Assembly: GCF_016906535.1 (NCBI RefSeq)
Contig: NC_057373.1
Coordinates: 186,001-250,000, forward strand
Source: Rhizoctonia solani
Taxonomy: Eukaryota > Basidiomycota > Agaricomycetes > Cantharellales > Ceratobasidiaceae
Length of the DNA: 64,000 bases
Reading direction: 5' to 3'
Shown here: one piece after another, positions 1 through 12,235 of the stretch
Numbering within the stretch: position 1 is the first letter of the stretch
How the letters are laid out: every line of letters begins with the position of its first letter
Translations under genes and position numbers: made by a program
The notes under the pieces: model-generated
What the model saw: the letters and a program-made list of their open reading frames with translations, nothing else
Told to the model about the DNA's origin: nothing
Databases searched by the model: none

Positions 1-234
1 TAGTCAGAATAATACCATATATGTTAGTTTCTACATGGTTCTTGAACAATCAAGGCGCGTTAGGGCGCATATATAACAACTGTTAGGATTCAAGTTCTAA
101 AGTAACTTGCTTCCAACCTGCTGTGACAATGCCGGCATCACTCTGGCACTGGCAGTACTTCCAAACCGCCCACACAACCTTAAGTCCCCTGGTGACAGGG
201 ACCACTATAATGGTGGTATCTACGCAAACACCTG

Positions 235-2846
235 GTGTCGCACATGCATTGCATCATGTATCAGTGTTATGGAGCAGAAGATCAAAAGGCACTGGAGGAG
301 GGCGTCATCTCCGAAGTTCGACCACAAAATGAACTTCTTCGTCAAGGTAAGCCCCTATATTTTTCATTTAATCTACTTTGCTCATGTTGGTTATTAGCAC
401 TTTCACTTGTTCGCCCTATCCCTGGTCGCAGAGAGGCGTTTGAGGCGCATATACGCAGCTGTGAACGAATCCCCCGGAGGCCAAGGATAGGTTGGCCTCA
501 GAGCGCATGCGTACTCACTCCTTGACCCCAAATACTGAGAACCATAGCAAATTGTCACCGCATCCAGCCCCGGCCACAATCTACAACTTACTGTCAAAGG
601 AGCAACAGGACGAGTTCAACTTTGACCTCTGTAAGTTGTGGATTGCAAATGGATTTGCCTGGCACGCAATCAACGCACCCGAAACATATAAATTTTTTCA
701 AAAATGGCTACCTGGTGCAACATTACCCGATCGTCACAAACTGTCAGGGCCTATCCTTCGGACTCAGCTTGAGGCTGCAAATACCTCAATGCACAATGCA
801 ATTTCAGGTCGGTTAGCTACAGGCATGAGTGATGGATGGAAGAATGTTAGGCGTAATGCGTTGATCGCCTCTATGCTCTCAGTTGATTACAAGGTATGCT
901 AGTTTAACCATTGCTGTCTTCTACAAAATATGCTGATACAATGTTTCAGACTTACACTGTTTGTGTGCACGATCTGTCAGCGCAACACAAGACAGCCGAG
1001 AACCACTTGAAGCTTGTACTTAGTGACATAGACAAGACCAAGAAGGAGCATAACGTCCGTGTTATTGCTTGGGTTTCTGATGCAGGAGGCGACTCACGAG
1101 CCATGCGAGTCCGACTTCACCGTTTACGCCCTCACATTTTGGTATTTGACTGCTGGGCACACCAGGTATGTGCATATGGCTAGTGTATGTGCTCAATTGA
1201 GGTCTAACTAGAGTGACCATAGATTAACCTTGTTGTTGGTGATATCATGAGCCTAACCTCACGGCTTGTTGACACCGCAGATGATGCAATCAATATCATC
1301 AAGTGGATGCTCAACCATTCGTACCTACTTGGACTCTTCCGTCAGGAGCAAGCCCGAGATGGCAGGAAGCCTCGCAGTCTTGCACTTCCTGTTCTCACTC
1401 GATGGACCTCACATCCTTTCGTTCCGTAGCTTATTGTCCGAGTCTCGATCACTTCGTGCTCTTGCTGCCCGTAATCCCGAAGAATTTCGAGCAAGTGCAG
1501 GGCGAACCCCCGAGTTGGTTCAGCAAGCCGAAACAGTTTTGAAAAACATTGACGATCCTGAATTTTGGCTTAGATTGAACGAGTGAGCATGATTCGATTG
1601 AATCTACTTAGATGTATGCTGAATATTATCTTGTTCCAGGCTTAAGCTGTATCTTGAACCGCTTGCAATTGCAGCAAATGTCTCCCAGGCTGCAACTACG
1701 AGGCTTGACCATATTCTGGTCGAGCTTGGCCGGTTGTACTACACATTCTCGAATCTCGGATTCAATCCAAAGATTCGCGAGTGCGTATTGGAGAGCCTGG
1801 AGCGTCGCTGGGGCAAGGCAGACCAAGATCCGTTTATCCTGGCTGTCTTCCTCAACCCTTTCATTCGAGCTCGCCTGTTTAGCCGAAAAAAACACCTCAC
1901 TTAATCGATCAGCGCTCTACGGCATTGTCAAGCGTGTGTTTCGACGAGTCTTTTGTAAAGAAAACGACCTCGAATTGTACGAAGCGTTCCTCGATTACTA
2001 CGACTCCCGGAACGAATTTCATCCAGATCGATGGGATTACGAAGAGCAGCGAGCAATGCACGAGCGAGCGGTAAGTGTAGATCAATTGGCATTGAGGCCT
2101 CTAAGTCTGACCATCTACTAATTTCTTGCATATACTCAGGGTAAGCCGCTCAATATGATTCATGTCTGGTCGGGGCTTCTTGCCTACGAAACACCAAACT
2201 CTGGACGTCACCAGTTAGCTCACTTGGCAATACACGTCTTGTCGATTGTTGCTAACTCGGCTGGCTGCGAGCGACTATTCAGCGAGATGGGACACATTCA
2301 CACAAAGCGGCGTAATCGGCTGGGATACCAGAAGGTATTTGACACCGCGGTTGTGCGTATGGACCTCAAACGCAAGCACGCAGATGAGGGGAGGACACGT
2401 TCAAGGCTGAAGCGCCAGTTTGGCTCCCCAGCTCTCGATTCTGTGGTTTCGGGGGCTGGCGCCAAAAGAAATAACCAACCCGACGAGCTTGCAGAGTCTA
2501 TTGGCGATGTCGATGCAATCGAAGAGGAGCTGGTTACTCCGAGCGTGCGTTCGCTCATAACGCAACTTCGTCAAGATGTACTCGATGACGAAGATCCATT
2601 AGATGACGAGCCCGATGAACCGCCCGTCGCTACGCTCCCGAAAAGGTTCGGTTATTTTTCGGCACTCAGTTTCCTATCCCACTACGTGATCTCTTCGACT
2701 ACTCTCGTAACACTGAGTCTGAAGTGCATGGGCTGGATTTTTTCAAGTCCAACGGGCTTAATAACTTGGACGCAGAGCTTGAGCTCTATGGGTTAGTTAC
2801 TCGGGACATACAAAAAGGCCTGGAGATTGATGATTCAACCGTATAA
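235..2846 (+). pseudogene. hAT-family transposase, frame-broken
   Basis: Remnant of a hAT superfamily DNA transposase (nuclear cut-and-paste enzyme). The C-terminal hAT dimerisation block is clear at about 2230-2390 (ANSAGCERLFSEMGHIHTKR). The N-terminus has a BED-finger-like end (AHIRSCERIP) near 445-475. Plausible introns with GT-AG borders are 347-397, 894-949, 1166-1222, 1583-1639 and about 2072-2139. The reading frame changes at four places: the C run 471-475, near 1405-1412, the A run 1886-1892 and the T run 2655-2659. Translation stays transposase-like on both sides of each. After the last shift a coherent tail runs to a TAA at 2844-2846. The start is not fixed; no terminal inverted repeats or target duplication were found. 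hAT assignment is firm, exon borders approximate. Confidence 0.8.
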
Positions 2847-4715
2847 TTACTTATTTTATACTTTTGTATTTTGATCCGAATTTGTGTATATACTTAATTT
2901 GGTTAATGTATCACGTGACTCTCCCATTGCTTCCCAACCATCCCATACCACGCCCCATTTACGTAATCCCAGTTCCCAACCACGTTCCCATTGGGATTTA
3001 CCAACACTGCCGACAATCCTGGGCCTAAGGGCAAAGGAATCAGCTCGCGTTTTTCAGGCATCCTGCGTCGTTCTACTCGCTCTACTTCTGATCTTACCAG
3101 TATTCACGCACACGATATTAGTTCTGTATACCCGTCTGAGAGAAAAGCTATTAAAAAATCCAAAAACAACGGCTCCAATGACTCTATCTCTATGTGGTTC
3201 TGATGACTCCGACCAAAAACCCAGAAAAATTAGTAACGTCCAATCCACCATCCCCGCTGGATCCACCCAGGAAGCAGTTGCAGACGCAACATTAAACATT
3301 GAGTCCATCTCTGAATACTCCCGTACCCCTAGCCCTACCCGAGCATCACGCGTCGCAAGCCCAAAGGTCCAACTCATCCTGTCCACCAAAGACAAACCCC
3401 CAGTCATAATGGTCGTCAGCTCTTCCCAAGAGTCTGAACAGATTAGAGACGCAGGGGAAGGGTTCAAGAGACTGGCGGAACATACGTTGGACGATGATAG
3501 CGAAGTCGGCACACCCAAAAGTGTAGCCATGGAGCTGACAGAGGACACACGTCCAATGTCGGCCACCCCCAAATCTAACCGCATTAACAAGATTCGCAGA
3601 GAAACCCCCATGCACGACCTCACATGGAACCCGGAAGATCAACACTGGCTCGACCGACTCGAAGATGGAGCGTACCCTTGCGATGACGCGCTTCAATGCG
3701 CCCTCAAGTACTCCCAAATCACCGCTAAAGTCATCCGATCCATCATCAACAACAGAGTAACCCAAGACGACCACCAGCGAGCAAAACACAACAATCAAGT
3801 TCCTGAAAGAAATTGCAAAAATCAGCGAAAGTACCTTCGACCACGCAGACCGCACAGGTCACATACCCTCAATGCATACGGGAAAGAAGACCCATGAAAC
3901 CTGAACCCACCATATCATTAGACGACAACGAAGAAATGGAAACAGACCACAAACCAGACTGGGACAACACCAAACCCGGGAAAGGATGGGGACAAACAAT
4001 AGCCCACACACAACCCACCAACCCGTTTATCGACTTTGACCCAACCTCCGGACGTATCAACCCCAACCCAATCACACCCTCAATCCTGAACACCAACAAC
4101 CCAATCCTCAACCAAATCCTCAAGAAACTCGAACAACTTGACAACATCAACACCAGGCTGAGCAGGCTCAAAGGCTCAAAGCCGCAGGCTAAGCCTGCAC
4201 AAACGACCCAGCCAGCCCCGCCCCCAAACCCATTCAAAACTCAAGTAACCCAACAAGCGTCAGCTGGGCCAATGTCGCAGCCAAGGGTAACACCAAAGCC
4301 CCGGAAGTCAAAGCTTCCAACATTGCGTCCGCCCTCAAGAGGGACATTGCAAAACCCCCACCCGCACAGAGCAACAACAGGAACTTTGTCGTTTGCTTTA
4401 AAACCCTACCGGTCACCCAACCCAACCTGGAGAGCATCTTTGTGTCCATGCGCAAATGCCTAGACGCCGCAAACAGAACGCTTGGTAAAGGCAGACTCAC
4501 CAGAGCCCGCTGGACACTCAAGGCAAGTCTACATCTTTCATTTTCTAATTCCGCATCCATCACGGCAATCAAAAACGCCATTCCTCTACTCATGGACAAG
4601 CTGAAAATGCCTGAGTACGAGTTCGGCCCCAAAGTCCCATGGAGTTGGCTGGTAGTCACCAACGTCCCCACTGGGATGGGAGGGCCTGCGCAACGCATGC
4701 GCAACCGAGACAAAC

Positions 4716-5307
4716 TGTTGTAGACACACTCAATACCAGGGAATTTATTCCCATTTTCTCGGATTTAAACAAAGGCAAACAGACAACATTTTCGATCACG
4801 TGACGTTGGCGCTTATATCATACGCTAAGCGCCAAGCCACGTCCCCATCCGCGCTTACCTCAGCGTACGTAGCCACCTCCACCTGATGACATCACTATGA
4901 CACGTCAGTGACACGTATGCATGAGTAAGGCCAACTGCGGAACGGGGTTCTTATTTGATACAGTATTGGCTTTTGTGTATTTGTAATTAGCTCTACCTTG
5001 TAATATATAAGGAGGCCAACCAACCATGGTAACACCCAGGTCAATTACCTCTTGTCGCATTCCACTCAGTGTACAAGGGCCCTACAGCCCAGTAATTACT
5101 TAGTCCAGCTACTCAGATAATCCACACCGCCTTAAGCGGCTTTGTCATTGTACTTAGATAGCTCGTCACCGCCTTAAGCGGTCTTGTTGTTGTAGGATAG
5201 TTGCTCGTTGCCGTAGATAGGTTCGTCGTCACCTTAAGTGACTTCCTCATTGTACACCGCGGCCGCAAGCGCCATCCTCCTTGACGCCCTAACGGACGTC
5301 TAGGACA
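4716..5307 (+). repeat. 5' LTR of element A
   Basis: 592 bp, beginning TGTTGTAG and ending TAGGACA. It contains a CACGTG box (about 4797-4802), a perfect 10-bp inverted repeat TTGGCGCTTA / TAAGCGCCAA at 4806-4815 and 4826-4835, and a TATA-like stretch at 5002-5010. The sequence AGGTCAATTACCT at 5038-5050 lies about 30 bp further on, where a transcript would be expected to start. Three CCTTAAG-cored palindromes (about 5125-5140, 5167-5181, 5230-5243) follow. Confidence 0.95.
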
Positions 5308-5322
5308 CTAGGTAATCGACCT
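5308..5322 (+). other. Predicted self-priming primer-binding site, element A
   Basis: The sequence immediately after the 5' LTR, AGGTAATCGACCT (5310-5322), is complementary to AGGTCAATTACCT in the LTR at 5038-5050 (12 of 13, the mismatch being a CpG transition). This resembles Tf1-type self-priming, where the RNA 5' end folds back as primer. Inference from complementarity and position relative to the TATA box. Confidence 0.6.
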
Positions 5323-5816
5323 TACGTCGGTTGCAAACCGTTCTGTACCCCAACCACTTAGATCCAACAAACGAGAGAGCCTCCTGTACTAGTACAAGGG
5401 AAATCAGGTGATTGGACTTGCCTTTTGCTGTTAATAATCAAACCAGCGTTGGTCCCACCTAGTACCAAATTACTACAAGGCAGACAGGTCTTAATTGTCC
5501 GCATACCCCTGGTCACTGCACCCTCTACCTGCAACCTTAGACAGTTGATCCACCCGCTTGCAGAAAACCTGCTCCACATCACGCCCGCTCACGGCTGCTG
5601 ATTGGTTGAAAGGACTGTCCAACGCTAGGTCGGTTGAGACAAAGGTTTAGCGTTCAAGTAGTAAAAGCAACCCATAAGTCCTGTTATAGGCACCCTTGGC
5701 TACATAGCCCCCACTTCCCCCACATCGCCCATCATTACCTCCCGCACTCCCTCTTGCGCTTCCTCCCGCGCCTCCCAGCGCACTACTTCTCACCAAGGCC
5801 GTTCCTTCCCCATGAA

Positions 5817-7168
5817 ATGGCAACCCGTTCCCGGAGCACCGCTCGTCCCCCGTCCCCTCTTGATCAAGGAGAGTTGGGACCCGCTATTTTGGCAACCGCT
5901 GATGAGCCAACAAGCCTTGAACCCAAGGTCTATGGGGAAATCTCCCTCAGCCACGCAATCTCCCTCCTCCTGGGATTGCAAAACCAAGTCTTCCGGCTTG
6001 AACAGGAACTCAAGGAACAAAAAGAAGCCACAAAAGAAGCCCAAGACTGGATGGGAGCAGTCAACCAAGCCCTCACTTGCATTGAGGCTAGGGGTGGAAC
6101 CCCACACACACCAGAAGACCGGAAACCTCCGGCAATCAAGGCCACGCCCAGGCCCCTACCCAAAACCGACCCTCTTCCAGCGCCTAGCGCGCCCCTTGTT
6201 GCCTGGGCTAACCCCACAAAGGCTCCCCCCGTCTTTGCACAACCAATGCCCGTCCAAGCTCCCCCGCAAGTCCATACTCCCCCTGCACCTACGCCTATCC
6301 AGCTCCAATCCCCCAAGTCCCACAACCAGTGGCCCCTGTAGCCACTTATCAAGCCCCGGTCAAGGTGGACCACCCTGACGCCTACACGGGGAAAATTGGG
6401 AATGAGTCACAACAATGGCTCACAAGAATGATGGCATGGGTCCGCCTTAACCAGCGCATGTTCCCAACAGACCAGGAGGTACTTTTGTTCCTCCTAATGA
6501 ACATGAAGGACACAGCAGGAGCATGGGCACATCCCCACCTTGACCAACTAGGGTCCCACAGGGCCATCATCCAAACGGTGGAGGATTTCAGGAGGGAATT
6601 CCTGGCTGCATTTGGGAACCCGGACGCTACAAGGGCCGCGGAGCGGCAAATTACCCACCTCACTCAGACAGGCACCTGTGCTGAGTATATCACAAAGTTC
6701 AGGACCATTGCCATGGACCTGGACTGGAACAACGCCGCCCTCCGTGGGCAGTTTGCACGTGGCCTCCACTGGGAGGTCAGCCGCCTCATTGCCACTCAAG
6801 AGCGGCGCCCAACCACCCTCCTGGAGCTGCAGAACGCGGCTCTGGTCATTGACAACGCCCTCCGCAAGGAGCGTGCCAGCCACCCGCCTAAGGGTAGTAA
6901 GTCTGGAACTTCCTCCACCCCCAATAGGGGGGCAAGTACCGGCCAACAGGCCACAAGACCAGGACACCTCTCTAGCAATCCTAATTTTGTCTCCGAGGAG
7001 GAGCAGAACCGCCGCCGGGCCAAAGGCCTATGCATCAAGTGTGGCAAGACAGGCCACAAGTTTGCGGAATGCCGCACTGGCTGGAAAGCCACGCCTAAGG
7101 AGGAAGGCGTCAAAAAAGAAGCCGCCAAGATTGGCGAAGAGTCTGGAACCAAATTGGGAAAAGACTAA
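5817..7168 (+). pseudogene. gag: gag polyprotein of element A (one frameshift)
   Basis: Capsid/nucleocapsid protein forming the cytoplasmic virus-like particle. The start ATG at 5817 opens MATRSRSTARPPSP. A coiled-coil-like stretch (LQNQVFRLEQELKEQKEA) and a Pro-rich linker follow. The frame then moves by -1 near 6299-6330, as if one C were missing from a CC pair, and continues through the retrotransposon gag domain (about 6390-6840). A CCHC knuckle, CIKCGKTGHKFAEC, lies near 7030-7075. The stop TAA is at 7166-7168. The slippery heptamer G GGA AAA sits two codons before the stop. Because of the frameshift it is called a pseudogene; a sequencing error is the alternative. Confidence 0.85.
7156..7162 (+). 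promoter_or_regulatory. Putative -1 ribosomal frameshift heptamer, element A
   Basis: GGGAAAA read as G GGA AAA in the gag frame, four bases before the gag TAA. Shifting -1 here enters exactly the frame that carries protease and the rest of pol. The same heptamer occupies the same place in elements B and C. Confidence 0.65.
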
Positions 7169-10100
7169 GGGTACCTGCTGCCGCGCGCAAGGACCCCAAG
7201 GACTCTGGGCTTGTTGAAATCTGTAATATATCAAATAGTAACAATAGAATATCCCCACTCTTCACGATTTCAATTAAGCCAGAGAAACAAGCGGAACATT
7301 TAGAAGTCCTGATAGACTCAGGCGCAACATCTTCATTCCTCCACCCTTGTACCGCAGAATCACTCCGCCTTCCCCCCATAAACCTCCCTTCACCCCGCAC
7401 TGTCACTATGCTCGATGGGTCGAGCCCCCAGGCCGGAAAAATCTGGAAGAAAGCTAACCTGACCTTCTCCCTTGATGGCAAGAAAATGACCGAGACCTTC
7501 CTTATATGCAATACAGGGTCTCATGCCGCCATCCTGGGGTTGAAATGGTTGGATGCACATAACCCAGAGATTGATTGGAACGCGCAAACCCTCTCCTTTC
7601 CCCATACACCACCAGAACACGTGGCCATTGCCAAAGAAGAAGAAGCTGATCAGAAACCCCTTGAAGGAGTACCCCCGGAATACCACCAGTACACCAAGAT
7701 ATTTGGGGAGGAAGAATTCAACAAGCTTCCCCCACACCGGCATTATGACATTGGGATTGAACTCACGGAGGAAGGCCCCCTCAATTTGCCTCTCTATAGT
7801 ATGACCAATGCTGAGTCCGCTACGCTCAAGGACTGGCTTAGGGACGAACTCAAGGCGGGCAAAATACGCCCTAGCAAGTCTTCCATCAGTTCCCCTGTGA
7901 TGTTTGTCCCTAAGAAGGACGGTTCCCGCCGCTTGGTTGTTGACTATTGCCGCTTGAATAACCGGACCAAGAAAAACGTTTACCCGTTACCCCGTCCCAA
8001 CAACCTCATGGCCCAGCTCCGTGGCGCCAAGGTCTTCACCAAACTAGACCTAAGATGGGGTTACAATAACGTCCGGGTTAAGGAAGGTGACAAATGGAAA
8101 ACCGCGTTCCGTACCAAGTATGGCCTGTACAAATCCCTTGTCATGACCTTTGGCTTAACCAACGCCCCGGCTTCATTCCAACATTTTATGAATGATCTGT
8201 TCAAGGACCTGCTTGATGTATGCGTCATCATATACCTTGATGACATTTTGATCTACTCCAAGGATGACGCAACCCACACCCAGCACGTTCACAAAGTCCT
8301 ACGCCGGTTAATGGAAAACCAATTGTTCTGTAAAGTGTCCAAGTGTACCTTCCATGTCACTTCCGTAGAATACCTGGGAATCATTGTTTCGGACAAAGGG
8401 TTCAGCTTGGACAAGCTCAAGATCCAGGCTGTACAGGAATGGCCTACGCCCACTAAGGTTAAAGAAGTTCAATTGTTCCTAGGCTTTGCCAACTTCTTAC
8501 GCCGGTTTGTTGCCAACTTCAGCCACATGGCAAGGCCATTACACAACCTGGTCAAGAAAGACACGCCGTGGAAGTGGGACACCAAAGAACAGGAAGCGTT
8601 CCAAGGGTTAAAGGACGCCATCACCAACGCCCTGGTCCTCTGTCACGCAGACCCCAGTAAACCGTACTTCCTCGAAACGGATGCGTCCGGCGCAGCCCTA
8701 GGTTCCATACTCAGTCAACGGCAGAGAGACGGATGCCTGCACCCGCTAGGATTCCTGTCAGAATCATTTAAGGGAGCGGAACAGAATTACAACACCCATG
8801 ACAAGGAACTGCTAGCCATCATCTGGTCCTTTGAATACTGGCGTATCTTCCTAGAATGAACCCTACACCCTGTCACCGTGTTCACGGATCACCGTAACCT
8901 AGAGTACTGGAAGGAATCCCGCACATTCAACCATCGTCACGCCAGATGGCACCTATTACTGGCTGGATATAACTTCCAGATTGTCTATTGCCCTGGGAAA
9001 CAATTGGGAAAGCCAGATGCACTTTCACGGCGATTGGATCATGCCAACATACCACCTGCCAATCAAACCATGCTCCCCAACCCCGTATTTGCCAACGTAG
9101 CACTAGTCACTCCCAAGAAAGAGCTCCAGCGCCAAATTGAGGCCAGCCTAGACCAAGACAAATCCCTGGAGGAAATCTTACAATTCCTCCAGAATGAGTC
9201 AAAGGCACCGCCGTCCATCAAAAAGGCATTCAAGGACTACGGGATGGAGGCCGGACTACTCTTCTACCAAGGGCAAATTGTGGTCCCTGACGTTGGAACT
9301 CTGAGGACAGACCTGCTCTGCATATTCCATGACAGCCCCTTAGCAGGACACCCAGGAAGACAACAAACCCTAGAACTGATCTTGAGGGACTACTATTGGC
9401 CCGGAATCCGCGCCGACACCTACTGGCACGTGGACTCCTGTGAAACTTGTCAACGGATCAGAAAACCTAAGTACGCTCCCATCCCTCCGCTACCACTTGA
9501 ACTCCCATCCAGGCCATGGCAACACGTTTCCTATGATATGATTGTAGACCTACCAAAGGATGGAAACAACGACTCCATCCTAGTCATAGTAGATAGCTTC
9601 ACAAAATATGGAATCTTTGTCAAATGCTCCAAAAAGCTCAAAGCACCCAAGCTGGCGGAACTGTTCCTGGAGCACGTGTGGAAACGCCACGGAATGCCGG
9701 AGAAGACAATCTCAGACAGGGGCAGAGTCTTCAATAACAAGTTTCTACGAGCGCTCTACAAACGATTAGGCATTGACCCACATTTCTCCTCGGCCTACCA
9801 CCCACAAAGCGACGGACAAACGGAACGAGTAAACCCCTCTATTGAGCACTTCCTAAGGGCTTACTCCGGTATCAACCAAAGGGATTGGACAAAGTGGCTC
9901 CCAATGGCGGAATTTGCCTACAACAACGCCATACATAGCAGTACTGGGAGAACCCCATTCAAGGCCTTATATGGATGGGAACCTTCCCTAACTCCGTCAA
10001 ACATACCTACAGATGTCCCAGAAGCCGACAAGCTAGCTCAGACAATGGAAGCCCAATGGAAAGAAGTGGAAGCAGCGCTCCGGCAATCTAAGACAAGAAT

Positions 10101-10599
10101 GACCACCGGGGAAGAAGGAAGCCCAACTGCGTTCAAAATAGGGGAGGAAGTCTGGCTTGATGCCAAGAATATCAATCTCAAAACCCTAAGCCCCAAACTG
10201 TTGGAACAACGCTTAGGACCCTTCAAAGTTTGTGAGAAGATTTCCAACCGCGCATACCGGCTTGAGCTTCCCCCAACCATGCGCATCCATAATGTCTTTT
10301 ACGTAGGACTATTGTCAAAAGTCAAGAAGGATGACAAACGTACCTTTGAGAAACGCCCCCCTCCAGTCACCATAGACGGGGAAGAAGAATACAAAGTGGA
10401 AGGGATAACAGACATGGAAGAAAGGAACGGGAAATGGTTTTTCAGAGTCAAATGGAAGGGCTATGGACCGGAAGAGAACACATGGGAGCCCCAAGAAAAC
10501 CTCAAAAATGCGGGAAAAATTTTAAAGAAGTATGAGGAAGAAATGAGAAAGAAGGCCCTTGGCGCCGCCAAGGCCCTTAGAGGGGGGGCAGTGTTGTAG
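7162..10599 (+). pseudogene. pol: pol polyprotein of element A (protease, RT, RNase H, integrase, chromodomain)
   Basis: Copies the element RNA to DNA and integrates it. In order: aspartic protease with DSGA (about 7315-7326); reverse transcriptase with VDYCRLN and catalytic YLDD (about 8233-8244); RNase H with ETDASGAALG and the motif FTDHRNLEYW; integrase with the HHCC zinc site (HDSPLAGHPGRQ, then CETCQ) and the DDE core; chromodomain near 10376-10530 (KVEGITDMEERNGKWFFRVK). An in-frame TGA at 8857-8859, between the two RNase H blocks, breaks the frame. It probably arose from CGA or GGA, since other copies are open here. The final TAG (10597-10599) lies inside the 3' LTR, which starts at 10592. 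Confidence 0.9.
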
Positions 10600-11183
10600 A
10601 CACACTCGATACCAGGGAATTTATTCCCATTTTCTCGGATTTAAACAAAGGCAAACAGACAACATTTTTGATCACGTGACGTTGGCGCTTATATCATACG
10701 CTAAGCGCCAAGCCACGTCCCCATCCGCGCTTACCTCAGCGTACGTAGCCACCTCCACCTGATGACATCACTATGACACGTCAGTGACACGTATGCATGA
10801 GTAAGGCCAACTGCGGAACGGGGTTCTTATTTGATACAGTATTGGCTTTTGTGTATTTGTAATTAGCTCTACCTTGTAATATATAAGGAGGCCAACCAAC
10901 CATGGTAACACCCAGGTCAATTACCTCTTGTCGCATTCCACTCAGTGTACAAGGGCCCTACAGCCCAGTAATTACTTAGTCCAGCTACTCAGATAATCCA
11001 CACCGCCTTAAGCGGCTTTGTCATTGTACTTAGATAGCTCGTCACCGCCTTAAGCGGTCTTGTTGTTGTAGGATAGTTGCTCGTTGCCGTAGATAGGTTT
11101 GTCGTCACCTTAAGTGACTTCCTCATTGTACACCGCGGCCGCAAGCGCCATCCTCCTTGACGCCCTAACGGACGTCTAGGACA
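10592..11183 (+). repeat. 3' LTR of element A
   Basis: 592 bp, equal in length to the 5' LTR. It differs only at CAAT/CGAT, TCGA/TTGA and TTCGTC/TTTGTC, all CpG transitions. It is followed at once by the target duplication CAAAC at 11184-11188. Confidence 0.95.
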
Positions 11184-11663
11184 CAAACTTACACAGCTGC
11201 TACGGGACTTGTTCCCCAAGGAAGCCAAATTCAGCAACCTCAAAATAACCCTTTCACCAGATTGGCTTGCAGACCCCGCGCGCCTCCAAGCGGAGGGCCG
11301 CCAGGCCTCCACAGTGTTGTTTGCTTTTGAAGACGCCGGGGGCATCACCTCAAGCCGCCTGCTCACTAACCCACAAATATTCATATACGGTTGAAAATGC
11401 AAAATCAAGAAATTCAACCCCAAACCCCTCTTACAAACCTGCTCAAAATGCGTAAGGTACAGACATACCAAAAGACAATGCCGCACCAAGAAACCTTGCT
11501 GCCACAAGTGCGGGCGCAACACCCATTCCACCAAAGAACACAACGCTGACAACTGCCCCCAATGCATACGGGACGGCAAAGGGAACCCGTGCAAATGCAT
11601 ATACTGCACGTCATGCAGCCTCCACGGACATTGTTTCAACACCCCCAAATGCCCAAAAATGTC

Positions 11664-12225
11664 TGTCGTACACCACTGTAAGGTGGGTACATGCTGGTGG
11701 GAGCGGGCGCTTAAGGCCATACTACTACAGGCAACAAGGTAATCTACTACTATACTAGGCTATCCTAATACCGCTTAAGGCGGCCTACTTATCTATACTA
11801 CTGCAAGGGGGCCTTAGGCCTGGGAGGTGTGGTAGGTTAAGTAAGGGGTTTGACTACTGACAACTAATGGGGGCCGGCTACTTAGCTGGCTGGATGTCCT
11901 CCTCAATGGATATGAGACAAGGTAAAATCAACTTGGGTTGTCCAAGCGATTTTCCTGCTGTATATATAGACAAAGGCGCGCTATTTACATGGTCTGTGCG
12001 CGTGAGAAAAGAAGTACATAAGGGAAATAAGAAGCGTGCTGCAGGCTGCGCAGAAGCGTGGATTTCTCCTAAGCGCCCTTGGCACGGCATCTCGGCGCGG
12101 CATCTCGGCGTAATAAGCGCCGAGATCACGTGATCGAAAAACATAAGATGCAAGGTTCGGAAAAAATACTAAAAATATGAGAAAAATCGTGCAAGTTTAA
12201 TGGTATATGTTAGGGGGTTGTAACA
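11664..12225 (-). repeat. 3' LTR of element B (left)
   Basis: 562 bp. On the + strand it begins TGTCGTAC and ends GTTGTAACA. It carries the hairpin ATCTCGGCG / CGCCGAGAT (12102-12126) and a CACGTG box just after it. Differences from the right LTR: seven bases at six sites, every one explained by CpG transition. Confidence 0.95.
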
Positions 12226-12235
12226 TTGCCCCCCC

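Larger units (their letters stand above)
4716..11183 (+). mobile_element. Ty3/gypsy chromovirus-type LTR retrotransposon, element A
   Basis: Complete 6468-bp element: two 592-bp LTRs, a self-complementary primer site, gag, a -1 pol frame (protease, reverse transcriptase, RNase H, integrase, chromodomain) and a G-rich polypurine tract (GAGGGGGGGCAG) abutting the 3' LTR. It is flanked by a perfect 5-bp target duplication CAAAC (4711-4715 and 11184-11188) inside LINE ORF1. The LTRs differ at only three positions, so insertion is fairly recent. Coding capacity is damaged by a one-base frameshift in gag near 6300 and a TGA at 8857-8859 in pol. An integrase C-terminal chromodomain is typical of chromoviruses and suggests targeting to heterochromatin-like marks (family knowledge). 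Confidence 0.95.

Noticed and set aside
2298..2558. Antisense ORF within the hAT transposase
   Set aside because: Lies opposite the conserved dimerisation domain; a shadow of the real coding strand.
5634..5816. Upstream extension of element A gag (MRQRFSVQVVKATHK)
   Set aside because: The ORF start is not an ATG and lies in the leader; the ATG at 5817 begins a sequence (MATRS) also seen at the matching place in element C.
11867..12133. Paired ORFs of about 90 codons in both LTRs of element B (also 19091-19357)
   Set aside because: They lie within the LTR and overlap the TATA box, hairpin and CACGTG motif; chance ORFs duplicated with the LTR.
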